Shown: piece by piece, positions 54,628 to 61,724 of the stretch | Layout: each line of letters starts with the position of its first letter | Position numbering within the stretch: the first letter of the stretch is position 1 | Assembly (NCBI RefSeq): GCF_019459225.1 | Contig: NZ_JAIAZY010000017.1 | Span: 21,063-85,062 of the forward strand | From: Bacillus sp. IITD106 | GTDB lineage: Bacteria; Bacillota; Bacilli; Bacillales; Bacillaceae_C | Direction: 5' to 3' | Length of the DNA stretch: 64,000 bases | Notes under the pieces: generated by a model | Databases searched by the model: none | What the model was told of the DNA's origin: nothing | What the model saw: the letters and a program-made list of their open reading frames with translations, nothing else | Translations under genes and position numbers: made by a program

Positions 54628-55326
54628 ATGTCTCGTTTCTTAATGATTTTAGCTGTTATTTTGCTTGCAGGGTGTCATGTAATTCCTAAGTCTTTGCAAA
54701 GTACGCCACAATCTCAAGAAAAGAAGGTGAAACAAGTGGATCAACAATTGATTTTATCCGCCGAGCAAGGAGATACTGAAAATGTTTTGAAACTTCTTGA
54801 AGATGGCGCAAACATTAATTCAACAGATGAGCTTGGAAGAACAGCTGTAGTAGCGGCTACTTATAACAACCAGGTAGATACGGTAAAAGCACTCATCCAA
54901 AAAGGTGCGGACATCAATATTCGCGACAACCATTTAAACAATGTGCTCTTGTATGCAGGAGCTGAAGGTCTGCTTGAAATCGTTAAACTTGCGATCGATG
55001 CTGGTGCAGACACGAAGCTTACGAACCGGTTTGGGGGTACGGCACTTATACCAGCTTCAGAACGAGGTCACGTTGAAGTTGTTAATGAACTACTTACTCG
55101 TTCGGATATTGATGTCAATCACATCAATAATTTACATTGGACAGCATTATTGGAAGCAGTCATTCTAGGTGACGGCGGAGAAAAGCATCAGCAGATCGTT
55201 CAACTGTTAGTAGACCACGGAGCAGATCCCAATATTGGTGATGGTGAAGGGGTGACTCCTTTAGAACACGCTCAAACACGTGGATTCCAAGCAATTGAAA
55301 AGATATTAAAAAACGCGACATCATAA
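54628..55326 (+). CDS. Ankyrin-repeat lipoprotein
   Basis: 232 residues. The signal peptide ends in lipobox LLAGC (Cys near residue 16). Five or so ankyrin repeats follow from about residue 45: NVLKLLEDGANINSTDELGRTAVVAAT, TVKALIQKGADINIRDN, VKLAIDAGADTKLTNRFGGTALIPASERGHVEVVNELLTRSDIDVNHI, and IVQLLVDHGADPNIGDGEGVTPLEHA. It would act as a protein-binding scaffold on the outer face of the membrane. AAGGAG lies seven bases before the ATG. It is 29 bp upstream of two amidohydrolase genes and probably cotranscribed; the link between them is unknown. Confidence 0.87.
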   Translation: MSRFLMILAVILLAGCHVIPKSLQSTPQSQEKKVKQVDQQLILSAEQGDTENVLKLLEDGANINSTDELGRTAVVAATYNNQVDTVKALIQKGADINIRDNHLNNVLLYAGAEGLLEIVKLAIDAGADTKLTNRFGGTALIPASERGHVEVVNELLTRSDIDVNHINNLHWTALLEAVILGDGGEKHQQIVQLLVDHGADPNIGDGEGVTPLEHAQTRGFQAIEKILKNATS

Positions 55327-55355
55327 AACACCCAAATATGAGAGGACTAAAAAAA

Positions 55356-56579
55356 GTGACAAATTCAACATACTGGTTAACGAATGTCTATTTAGAAACA
55401 GGTTACCATTATGAAAATGGTACAGTTACAGGAACAAAAACAGAACGTTTCCATGTAAAGATTGAAGATGGAAAAATAAAAGAAATTATTCCAGCAGACA
55501 AACCGTTAAAAACCCCTTTACCTAAACGGGACGCGAATAATTACTTAATGCTTCCCTCATTTAGAGATATGCACATTCATATTGATAAAACGTATTATGG
55601 AGGTCCTTGGAAAGCGCCCATTATTCCAGCTAAAGGGCTAATCACAAGGTTAGAAGAAGAGGAAGAACTACTTCCACGCCTATTGCCCGTTGCAGAGGAA
55701 AGGGCGAATAAACTATTAGATTTGCTGTTAAGTGCAGGTTCAACTCATATTCGTACACATTGCAATGTCGATCCCTTTATTGGATTGAAAAATTTAGAAG
55801 CCGTATTACGGGCAGTGGAAGCATATAAGGACAAAGTTTCTGTCGAAATCGTTGCATTTCCACAACACGGTTTATTGCGCAGCAATTCTATTTCATTAGT
55901 TAGGGAAGCATTACGCAGTGGAGCTTCATTAGTTGGTGGTGTCGACCCTGCTTCAATAGATGAAAATATTGAGAAATCATTACAAACAGTGATGGAGCTA
56001 GCTGTAGAAGCAAATGCAAACATCGACCTTCATATACATGACCCAGGTCATTTAGGAATTTTTACGTTTAAGCGATTGGCATCTCTAACGGAAGAAGCTG
56101 GATGGCAAGGAAAAGTCACGATTAGCCATGCATTGGCACTCGCTGATATCTCCCCAAAAGAAGCGAGTGAAGTAGCCGAGTTACTGGCTCACCAAGGAAT
56201 TTCAATTACTTCATCTGTCCCTATTGGAAGAACGATTCCGATTCCTCTCTTGCATGAGAAAGGGGTAGAAATCTCCCTTGGTGATGATAGCATTACAGAT
56301 CACTGGTCACCGTTCGGAAAAGGAGACAGTTTGGAAAAAGCAGGAACGCTAGCCGAACGTTTTGGTCTAAGTGATGAGCGTTCACTTGGACAAACCTTAG
56401 GTTATATTACTGGAGGCATAACTCCTCTTAATCAAAAGGGTGACCGTGTTTGGCCAAATGTCGGTGATGATGCCAATCTTGTTCTCGTTCATGCAAGCTG
56501 CTCCGCTGAAGCTATTGCACGAAGAGCTGAACGAAAAGCTGTTGTTTTTAAAGGAAAGGTCGTATCAGGAGCACTTTAA
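55356..56579 (+). CDS. Amidohydrolase, cytosine-deaminase-like (copy 1)
   Basis: About 407 residues of the metal-dependent amidohydrolase superfamily in the CodA/AtzC-like branch. Metal ligands are seen in MHIHIDKT near residue 73, the Glu/Lys region VAFPQHGLLRSNS, IDLHIHDPGH, TISHALALAD and Asp in SLGDDSITDHWSPFG near 310. No signal peptide, so cytosolic, though the gene before it is a lipoprotein. The start is probably GTG at 55356 (nine bases after AGAGGA), giving MTNSTYWLTNVYLETG, parallel to copy 2. Substrate is not predictable; deaminase or amidase of an N-ring compound is likely. Confidence 0.86.
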   Translation: MTNSTYWLTNVYLETGYHYENGTVTGTKTERFHVKIEDGKIKEIIPADKPLKTPLPKRDANNYLMLPSFRDMHIHIDKTYYGGPWKAPIIPAKGLITRLEEEEELLPRLLPVAEERANKLLDLLLSAGSTHIRTHCNVDPFIGLKNLEAVLRAVEAYKDKVSVEIVAFPQHGLLRSNSISLVREALRSGASLVGGVDPASIDENIEKSLQTVMELAVEANANIDLHIHDPGHLGIFTFKRLASLTEEAGWQGKVTISHALALADISPKEASEVAELLAHQGISITSSVPIGRTIPIPLLHEKGVEISLGDDSITDHWSPFGKGDSLEKAGTLAERFGLSDERSLGQTLGYITGGITPLNQKGDRVWPNVGDDANLVLVHASCSAEAIARRAERKAVVFKGKVVSGAL

Positions 56580-56606
56580 TTTTTGAAGAAGAAAGGATAA
56601 GAGACA

Positions 56607-57827
56607 ATGAGTTCTATTTTTTGGTTAACAAATGCACGATTAGAAACTGGCTTCCAAGTCGAAAATGATGTCATTACAGGAACAAAGACAGAATGTTTTC
56701 ACCTATTCATTCAGGATGGACAAATTGCAAAGATCATTTCTTCTACTGAAACCATTACAGATGATTTGCCAAAAAAAGATGCAAAACAATTATTGGTTCT
56801 TCCATCTTTTATAGAAAAGCATTGTCATTTGGATAAAACATTGCTAGGTGACAGATGGCGTGCCGTAACACCTGCTAACAGTATTTTTGAAAGACTTGAA
56901 ATTGAAAAAGAAGTCCTCCCTTCTTTGGAGACTACCAGGCAAGAACGTGCGGAAAAGTTACTTGAACGATATTTGAAAGCCGGAGTGACTCATATACGTA
57001 CACATGTAGATATATACCCTGAGGTTGGATTAAGGAATCTAGAAGAAGTTCAAAAAGCATTGCAAAAGTTTGAAGGAAAGCTGTCGTATGAAATGATTGC
57101 ATTTCCGCAGCACGGATTATTGCGTTCAAAGGCAAAAGATTTAGTAAGAGAAGCTCTTCGCCAAGGAGCGAGCTTTGTCGGTGGCGTAGATCCTGCCACA
57201 GTCGATGGAGATATTGAAGCCTCTTTACAAGAAATGGTCGAACTTGCTGCCTGGGGAAATGCAGGAATCGATTTGCATTTACATGATGCCGACCATCTAG
57301 GAATCTTCACAATGAAAAGAATGGCACAGTTAACAAAAGAAGCTGGTCTACAAGGGAAGGTTGCCATCAGTCATGCATTTGGACTTGGAGATATATCTGA
57401 AACTCAAGCGGAAGCCATGGCAGAACAATTGGCTGATGCAGGAATCTCAATTATTACGAGTGTTCCACTTGGTAGAAAGTTCCCGCCTGTAGGCTTATTA
57501 CACAAAAAAGGCGTTTCAGTTGCCGTTGGATGCGATAATATTTTTGATGTTTGGTCACCTTTTGGAAATGGTGATATTTTAGAACGAGCTGGTCGTTTAG
57601 CGGAAATTTCACGATGGATTGATGAACAGTCATTAGCACAAACTCTCTATTTCATTACTGGTGGCAAAACACCGCTTAATTCTGAAGGAAAACAAGTTTG
57701 GCCGCAAGTCGGAGATGAAGCAAGTGTCGTATTAGTTGAAGCATCTTGTTCCGCTGAAACCATTGCAAGAAGATCAAAACGAGTAGCTACGATGTTCAAA
57801 GGAGAGATCGTCTCGGGCTCGCTTTAA
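56607..57827 (+). CDS. Amidohydrolase, cytosine-deaminase-like (copy 2)
   Basis: 406 residues, a close paralogue of copy 1 with the same motif order: EKHCHLDKT near residue 71, AFPQHGLLRSKAKDLVREALRQGASFVGGVDPATVDGDIEASL, GIDLHLHDADH, AISHAFGLGD and AVGCDNIFDVWSPFG. AAAGGATAAGAGACA precedes the ATG, 27 bp after copy 1. Divergence is largest in the active-site flank (CDN for DDS; KHCH for DMHIH), so the copies may use different substrates. It ends the operon before the ssrA locus. Confidence 0.86.
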   Translation: MSSIFWLTNARLETGFQVENDVITGTKTECFHLFIQDGQIAKIISSTETITDDLPKKDAKQLLVLPSFIEKHCHLDKTLLGDRWRAVTPANSIFERLEIEKEVLPSLETTRQERAEKLLERYLKAGVTHIRTHVDIYPEVGLRNLEEVQKALQKFEGKLSYEMIAFPQHGLLRSKAKDLVREALRQGASFVGGVDPATVDGDIEASLQEMVELAAWGNAGIDLHLHDADHLGIFTMKRMAQLTKEAGLQGKVAISHAFGLGDISETQAEAMAEQLADAGISIITSVPLGRKFPPVGLLHKKGVSVAVGCDNIFDVWSPFGNGDILERAGRLAEISRWIDEQSLAQTLYFITGGKTPLNSEGKQVWPQVGDEASVVLVEASCSAETIARRSKRVATMFKGEIVSGSL

Positions 57828-57927
57828 TCAAAGTAGAGAAAAAAATAAATTTGTTTTTCAAAACATTTGCTCATTATTTTCTCCATTTTCATTTTTCACA
57901 AGTTGTGTTTTTTCATTATACAAAAAA

Positions 57928-57969
57928 GTACCCTACAGATAGAATTTTTTAGTGTCTACTTTAGGGTAC
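57928..57969 (-). terminator. Second terminator downstream of ssrA
   Basis: GTACCCTA pairs with TAGGGTAC, followed by TTTTTTG on the minus strand. It may also work on plus-strand transcripts from the amidohydrolase operon. Confidence 0.75.
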
Positions 57970-58001
57970 ATTTAATTTCTAATCCTAGTCAAAAATAAAA
58001 A

Positions 58002-58024
58002 CCACCAAATACATAATTTGGTGG
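58002..58024 (-). terminator. ssrA terminator using the CCACCA end
   Basis: CCACCAAAT pairs with ATTTGGTGG and is followed by TTTTTATTTTT. The left arm includes the CCA end of the tmRNA itself, so processing must trim through the stem. Confidence 0.8.
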
Positions 58025-58035
58025 AGACGGTGGGA

Positions 58036-58310
58036 CGTGCTATTCCATGCTTTCGCGATGGCACTGACTATATCTTAGACCTGCTTTGCACAGGTCCCTC
58101 GGCGTATTATACGAAACATATATTTACCTCATTGAGGCAGGTTTTCGTATCCTAGTACTACCAATCTTGGCAGCCTATAAGTCGATACACGGCTGTTGGA
58201 TTGCTCCACATACCGCTCGGCATTGCCTTGTCGCAATTATGCGAGTTAGGTTTCACCGATAAAGCCGAGTTTTCACTTATGTGTTGCCACATAAGGCGAC
58301 TATTTTACTA
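58036..58310 (-). ncRNA. Group I intron (subgroup IA) in the tmRNA T-loop
   Basis: P1 pairs exon CGAT plus intron TA with TAGTCG around loop GTAAAA, placing a U-G pair at the 5' splice site. P2 is CTTATGTG-GCAA-CACATAAG. P3 is CTCGGC (58264-58269) with GCCGAG (58098-58103). P8 is GACCTG/CAGGTC (58078-58096). The P7 3' strand is AAGATATAGTC (58066-58076), with its partner GACTTA near 58178. Extra stems lie between P7 and P3 (ATACGAAA/TTTCGTAT; CCTC/GAGG), as in subgroup IA. P9 has a GAAA loop and the last base is G. There is no homing endonuclease frame. Ligated exons give the T-loop TTCGATT. Confidence 0.93.
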
Positions 58311-58532
58311 ATCGAACCCACGTCCAGAAATATCGCCACTTAAGCGTCTACGAGTGTAGTCGATATATTAATGGTTTCGCGTCTTCTTTCGCCTATCGAC
58401 GGGCATCCGAAGCGCTAGCCTGATTGGTCTCTTCCATGGTCCCCAGGCGGAGGACTTCCGGCGTAGCCCACTTAGAGTGAGTCCCTTACCCTACCACATG
58501 GGCGATGGAGGGAGGAACCGCTTCGACTGTTA

Positions 58533-58568
58533 TTAAGCAGCGAAAGCGAAGTTGTTGTTTTCTTTGCC
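58533..58568 (-). CDS. tmRNA proteolysis tag reading frame
   Basis: Resume codon GGC followed by AAA GAA AAC AAC AAC TTC GCT TTC GCT GCT and two stops gives GKENNNFAFAA; with the alanine from tmRNA the tag is AGKENNNFAFAA. It is closest to recalled Bacillus tags that end in ALAA, but here Leu before the final Ala-Ala is Phe. The last residues are the ClpXP recognition site, so recognition should still work but may differ in strength. Confidence 0.88.
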   Translation of the reverse strand, partial: GKENNNFAFAA

Positions 58569-58720
58569 AGTTATTATTGGCTTTGACGTTTTTACGAGGA
58601 CGATCCCCTCGACTCGCAACCTAAGCTCGAGCTATCCCTGTCGAATCCGTAACGTCCCCAAGATAAGAAGATGTTTTTCAGGATTTCCCTTTTCAAAACA
58701 TCTGAGGTGTTACATTGATT

Positions 58721-58748
58721 ATTATAACATACGTTCGCAAAATTTCAA
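58721..58748 (-). promoter_or_regulatory. Promoter of ssrA
   Basis: TTGAAA and TATAAT with 16-bp spacing on the minus strand, about 60 bp before the mature 5' end. The leader contains an AGATGTTTT...AAAACATCT hairpin, probably removed by RNase P at the acceptor stem. Confidence 0.65.
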
Positions 58749-58790
58749 GTTTCCAGGCTTTAATTCCCTATAAATACCAAGTGGATGTCT

Positions 58791-59537
58791 TTATTTTTCC
58801 TGACTTTCTTCAGTGTTTTGTTCTGTAGTATCAACTGAACCTTCAAGTTTTTCTACTAATGACGTCATTTTTAAAAAGATGCGATAATAAGCGTAAAAAG
58901 ATAAATAGGCTATAATTGAACCCATACAGAATGGAATGAATACAGGAATATACTTGAATAACAAATAAACGAGCATTCCACTTAACGCAGCGATTCCAAT
59001 CGTGTAATGCGGATTACCAATCGCCAGTAAAATGGATTTAATTAAAGAATCCTTTAATTTAACTTGAAAGTGAACAGTATCTGAAAAGAAATGAACTGTA
59101 AAAGCAAAAAGTAATATCGTAATCGCTACATAAAAATAAAATGAAATGGAAGCGAATTTTACACCAGAAGTTAAAAAGTTATAAAGCCATGCAGACCATA
59201 TTGGAACAATAATGATCCCGCCTAACAAGCTTCTAACATAATTCTCTTTATAATATTTCCAATACGAAGGAATAAGCGCCATAGCATTTTTTCCTAAAAT
59301 CCAATCTCTTACTACTCCAAACATTGCCGTCGTTGCAGGAAAAAAGAAAAATGGTGCCAAAACCGCAATTGTCACAACAATTAATTGAAGTTTTTCGATA
59401 GTATCTGCATATAGTAAAATGAGTACAAAATAAACAATCGGCAAATTAAAAAGTAGCCATACAATATTCGTGAGAACAAACTTCATAATCCATTCGGAAA
59501 CAACGAGAAGTATCCTCGAAAAACCTGTATATCCCAT
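58791..59537 (-). CDS. DUF624 (YesL-like) membrane protein
   Basis: 248 residues with about six hydrophobic segments. The DUF624 core FPATTAMFGVVRDWILGKNAMALIPSYWKYYKENYVRSLLGG is plain near residue 68. The tail is acidic and Gln/Glu-rich (SVDTTEQNTEESQEK). GGGGGACATC precedes the ATG. It is downstream of two family 1 binding-protein genes and a permease on the same strand, and is the second DUF624 gene next to a CUT1 system in this window. Function is unknown; a role in assembly or regulation of the importer is possible. Confidence 0.85.
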   Translation of the reverse strand: MGYTGFSRILLVVSEWIMKFVLTNIVWLLFNLPIVYFVLILLYADTIEKLQLIVVTIAVLAPFFFFPATTAMFGVVRDWILGKNAMALIPSYWKYYKENYVRSLLGGIIIVPIWSAWLYNFLTSGVKFASISFYFYVAITILLFAFTVHFFSDTVHFQVKLKDSLIKSILLAIGNPHYTIGIAALSGMLVYLLFKYIPVFIPFCMGSIIAYLSFYAYYRIFLKMTSLVEKLEGSVDTTEQNTEESQEK

Positions 59538-59579
59538 GATGTCCCCCTTGATACATAATTCTTTTTATTAGAATAACAT

Positions 59580-59648
59580 AAGGGCCTTACCTCGGCACGT
59601 GTATAGAGTGTCAATTATTTGACACTCTATACGGTCGAAGCGGCCCTT
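59580..59648 (-). terminator. Nested hairpin between binding-protein and DUF624 genes
   Basis: An inner 14-bp perfect stem, GTATAGAGTGTCAA with TTGACACTCTATAC (59601-59632), sits inside an outer AGGGCC/GGCCCT pair, followed by AT-rich sequence. It is stronger than most intercistronic hairpins here and probably a terminator with some read-through. Confidence 0.75.
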
Positions 59649-59661
59649 TTATTTCGGCTAA

Positions 59662-61320
59662 TTAATTGCCAGCCATTTTAGCTTTATTTTCGTGCCATTT
59701 TTGTGTTTTGAATTCCAATAATTTTTCATATCCTACAGCTTGAGCATCTTTTTCTGCTTGATCTAGGATTTTGATTACTTCATCATCGCTACCCGCATGG
59801 ACAGCTTTTGCACGAGCTTCATCGTAAATATCGTTGATTCGTTGCTCAATCAGACCTTCTTCGGAATCAGGCATTGGTGAAAGATTAACGAATTCAGTTG
59901 TATTATATTGAGTTTTCCAAGTGATTTGTGATTGGTATCTAGTTGCCCAGTTTTGTTGTTCTTCAGGCAATGTCATCTCAAATGCAGATTTGGATTTATC
60001 AATATAAACAGTGTTTCCAGCCCATTGAAGAGGATCGGTTTTTTGCATTAATTCGTCACGTTCTTTTACATCCGTAACAAATTTGTCAGTGAATACTGGC
60101 GCTTCGTCTATACCATCAACAGCGTGGGTTCCTTCCCAATATAAGCCTTCAGGCCCCCAGAAAATATTACGCTGACCTTCAGGACCTGTATACCAGTCAA
60201 GGAAAGCAAAGATCGCTTCAGGATTTTTCGCAGCTTTCGTAATAACGCTTACGTTCCAGCCAAGCTGTGACCAGCTTCCTGTCCAAATTTTGTCTTTATC
60301 TAAGCCTTCTTTATGGAAAGGCCAGACCATTTTAAGACCAGCATCTGGGTCTTCTGCTCTTAATAAAGAGTCAGCTAAGTTAGAGTTTACAGTTGGACTG
60401 CTTCCTGCATAAACAGCAAATTTTCCAGTCATCACTTTTTCTTTAACTTGGTCTGCCGTTTGTGTTAAAGCATCTTGTGTAATCAGTTTTTCACGGAAAA
60501 GCTTGCTAACATATAACATAGATTCTCTGTATACAGGGTCCGTGAATATAGAAGTTAGCTTATCACCCTGTGGAACAGCACGCATTCCAACAAATGCTGT
60601 CGTATGGTCTTCACCAAATGCGGAATATAAAATATCAAGTCCGTCTCCTTGACCTGGTTCATACGGAACGATGTCAGGATACTTTTCTTTTACTTGTTTT
60701 AAATAGGCGTATAGATCATCAGTTGTTTCTAATTTAGGAGAACCTAATTCTTTATAGTATTTTTCATTTACAACGTAACCAGAGTTACCATTTGGTTGTG
60801 TCGTATACCAGTTAGGAAACTGATAAATATGACCGTCATCAGCACGGAGCATGTTAAGCGTAGATTCGCCTGCCCATTGCTTAAGATTCGGATATTTCTC
60901 GATGTATTCATCAAGTGGAACAAGCATTCCAGCTTCACGAAGTCTATCCACATCCGGTCCACGGTCCATCCAGATAACATCAGGAAGTTCATTAGCCACA
61001 ATCATCGTATTGAACTTTTGTGCTGCGTTACCACCAGAGCTGATGGATTTTACGTTAACTTTCTTATTTTCTTTAATCCATTTTGAAGCGATATCTTCGC
61101 CCCATGTTGGCATAGTGTACCAATCATAATGACCGTACATCGTGTATTCTAGCTCGTCCTCTCCAAGAACGAAGCCTTCGCCCTTATTGCCGGAATCTTT
61201 TCCGCCATTACTATTCCCTTTGCTATCACCGGCACTACCTTTAGAACAGCCGGACAATATGCTGAAGGCCATAAGTAGAGCGACTAGAGATAAAGTTAAG
61301 ACCTTCATCTTGTTTCTCAT
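59662..61320 (-). CDS. Sugar-binding lipoprotein, LplA/YtcQ-like (copy 2)
   Basis: 552 residues. Lipobox LSGC (Cys near residue 25), a Gly/Asp/Lys-rich linker, then the long family 1 binding domain used with LplB/LplC-type permeases: LEYTMYGHYDWYTMPTWGEDIASKWI, ELPDVIWMDRGPDVDRL and SPKLETTDDLYAYLKQVKEKYPD. It is highly similar along its length to the gene upstream, so it arose by tandem duplication; differences cluster around residues 240-320 and 420-450. AGGGGGAAAAAG precedes the ATG. Ligand may be a uronic or complex oligosaccharide (inference from relatives). Confidence 0.88.
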   Translation of the reverse strand: MRNKMKVLTLSLVALLMAFSILSGCSKGSAGDSKGNSNGGKDSGNKGEGFVLGEDELEYTMYGHYDWYTMPTWGEDIASKWIKENKKVNVKSISSGGNAAQKFNTMIVANELPDVIWMDRGPDVDRLREAGMLVPLDEYIEKYPNLKQWAGESTLNMLRADDGHIYQFPNWYTTQPNGNSGYVVNEKYYKELGSPKLETTDDLYAYLKQVKEKYPDIVPYEPGQGDGLDILYSAFGEDHTTAFVGMRAVPQGDKLTSIFTDPVYRESMLYVSKLFREKLITQDALTQTADQVKEKVMTGKFAVYAGSSPTVNSNLADSLLRAEDPDAGLKMVWPFHKEGLDKDKIWTGSWSQLGWNVSVITKAAKNPEAIFAFLDWYTGPEGQRNIFWGPEGLYWEGTHAVDGIDEAPVFTDKFVTDVKERDELMQKTDPLQWAGNTVYIDKSKSAFEMTLPEEQQNWATRYQSQITWKTQYNTTEFVNLSPMPDSEEGLIEQRINDIYDEARAKAVHAGSDDEVIKILDQAEKDAQAVGYEKLLEFKTQKWHENKAKMAGN

Positions 61321-61400
61321 TCTTTTTCCCCCTTGATGTCTTTAATATATATTTAAAGCTTTCGCCTTAAACCAAATTGATTACCCTTCCAAAAGAAGAT
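61321..61400. repeat. Duplicated leader with vestigial permease 3' end
   Basis: The 80 bp before copy 2 closely match the 75 bp before copy 1 (63393-63465). Both have CAAGGGGGAAAA, TTTAAAGCTT, GCCTTAAACCAA and TTGATTACCCTT when read on the plus strand. In the copy 1 leader that last piece is the stop and final codons of the permease gene. So the duplicated block included the permease tail and the whole binding-protein gene. From 61401 to 61678 the gap holds no gene that I can see. Confidence 0.75.
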
Positions 61401-61678
61401 TGAATCCCTTCCCAAAATTCTAAAAAGTAATGCAATAAAACGCTTTCTTTATTTACAAATAAAAATCAACATCGCCAAGTGTTTCTACTAAAAGCATGAA
61501 TATAAATTTTGTAATCCTTTTCAAAACATTCAATACATTTTGATATTAAAAGATTAATATGTTATGAGAAGCACAGATGTTGTTATAATCATTCTAAACT
61601 TGGTGTAACAATTAGTCAATATAATTTTGAGAGATTTGTAGAATTTTGTAGAGTGAAAACGGGAGATTCGCCAAACTA

Positions 61679-61713
61679 AAAGGCCACTTCAGAGGAATGA
61701 AGTGACCCTTTAT
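61679..61713 (-). terminator. Terminator between the two binding-protein genes
   Basis: CACTTCA pairs with TGAAGTG with further GGCC/GG-CC pairing, then CCTTTTAGTTT on the minus strand. It separates the duplicated genes. Confidence 0.75.
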
Positions 61714-61724
61714 TTCATTAGCTA

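Larger units (their letters stand above)
58019..58659 (-). ncRNA. ssrA: Transfer-messenger RNA (ssrA), intron-interrupted
   Basis: tmRNA frees stalled ribosomes by acting first as an alanyl-tRNA and then as a short message. The minus strand begins GGGGACGTTACGGATTCGAC, the canonical 5' end, and finishes CGTCTCCACCA. These pair as a 7-bp acceptor stem with one G-U, discriminator A and encoded CCA. A G3-U70-type pair for alanine is present in the stem. The tag frame reads GKENNNFAFAA then TAA TAA (58533-58568). The T arm is split after TTCGAT by a 275-nt intron at 58036-58310; without it the gene is 366 nt, normal for Bacillus. smpB, often adjacent, is not here. Confidence 0.96.

Noticed and set aside
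57903..58340. Possible CRISPR or phage attachment region next to ssrA
   Set aside because: No direct repeats with spacers and no integrase; the unusual sequence inside ssrA is explained by the group I intron and the hairpins by terminators.
58000..58700. OLE or another large ornate RNA
   Set aside because: The 5' and 3' ends, acceptor pairing and tag frame identify it as tmRNA with an intron.
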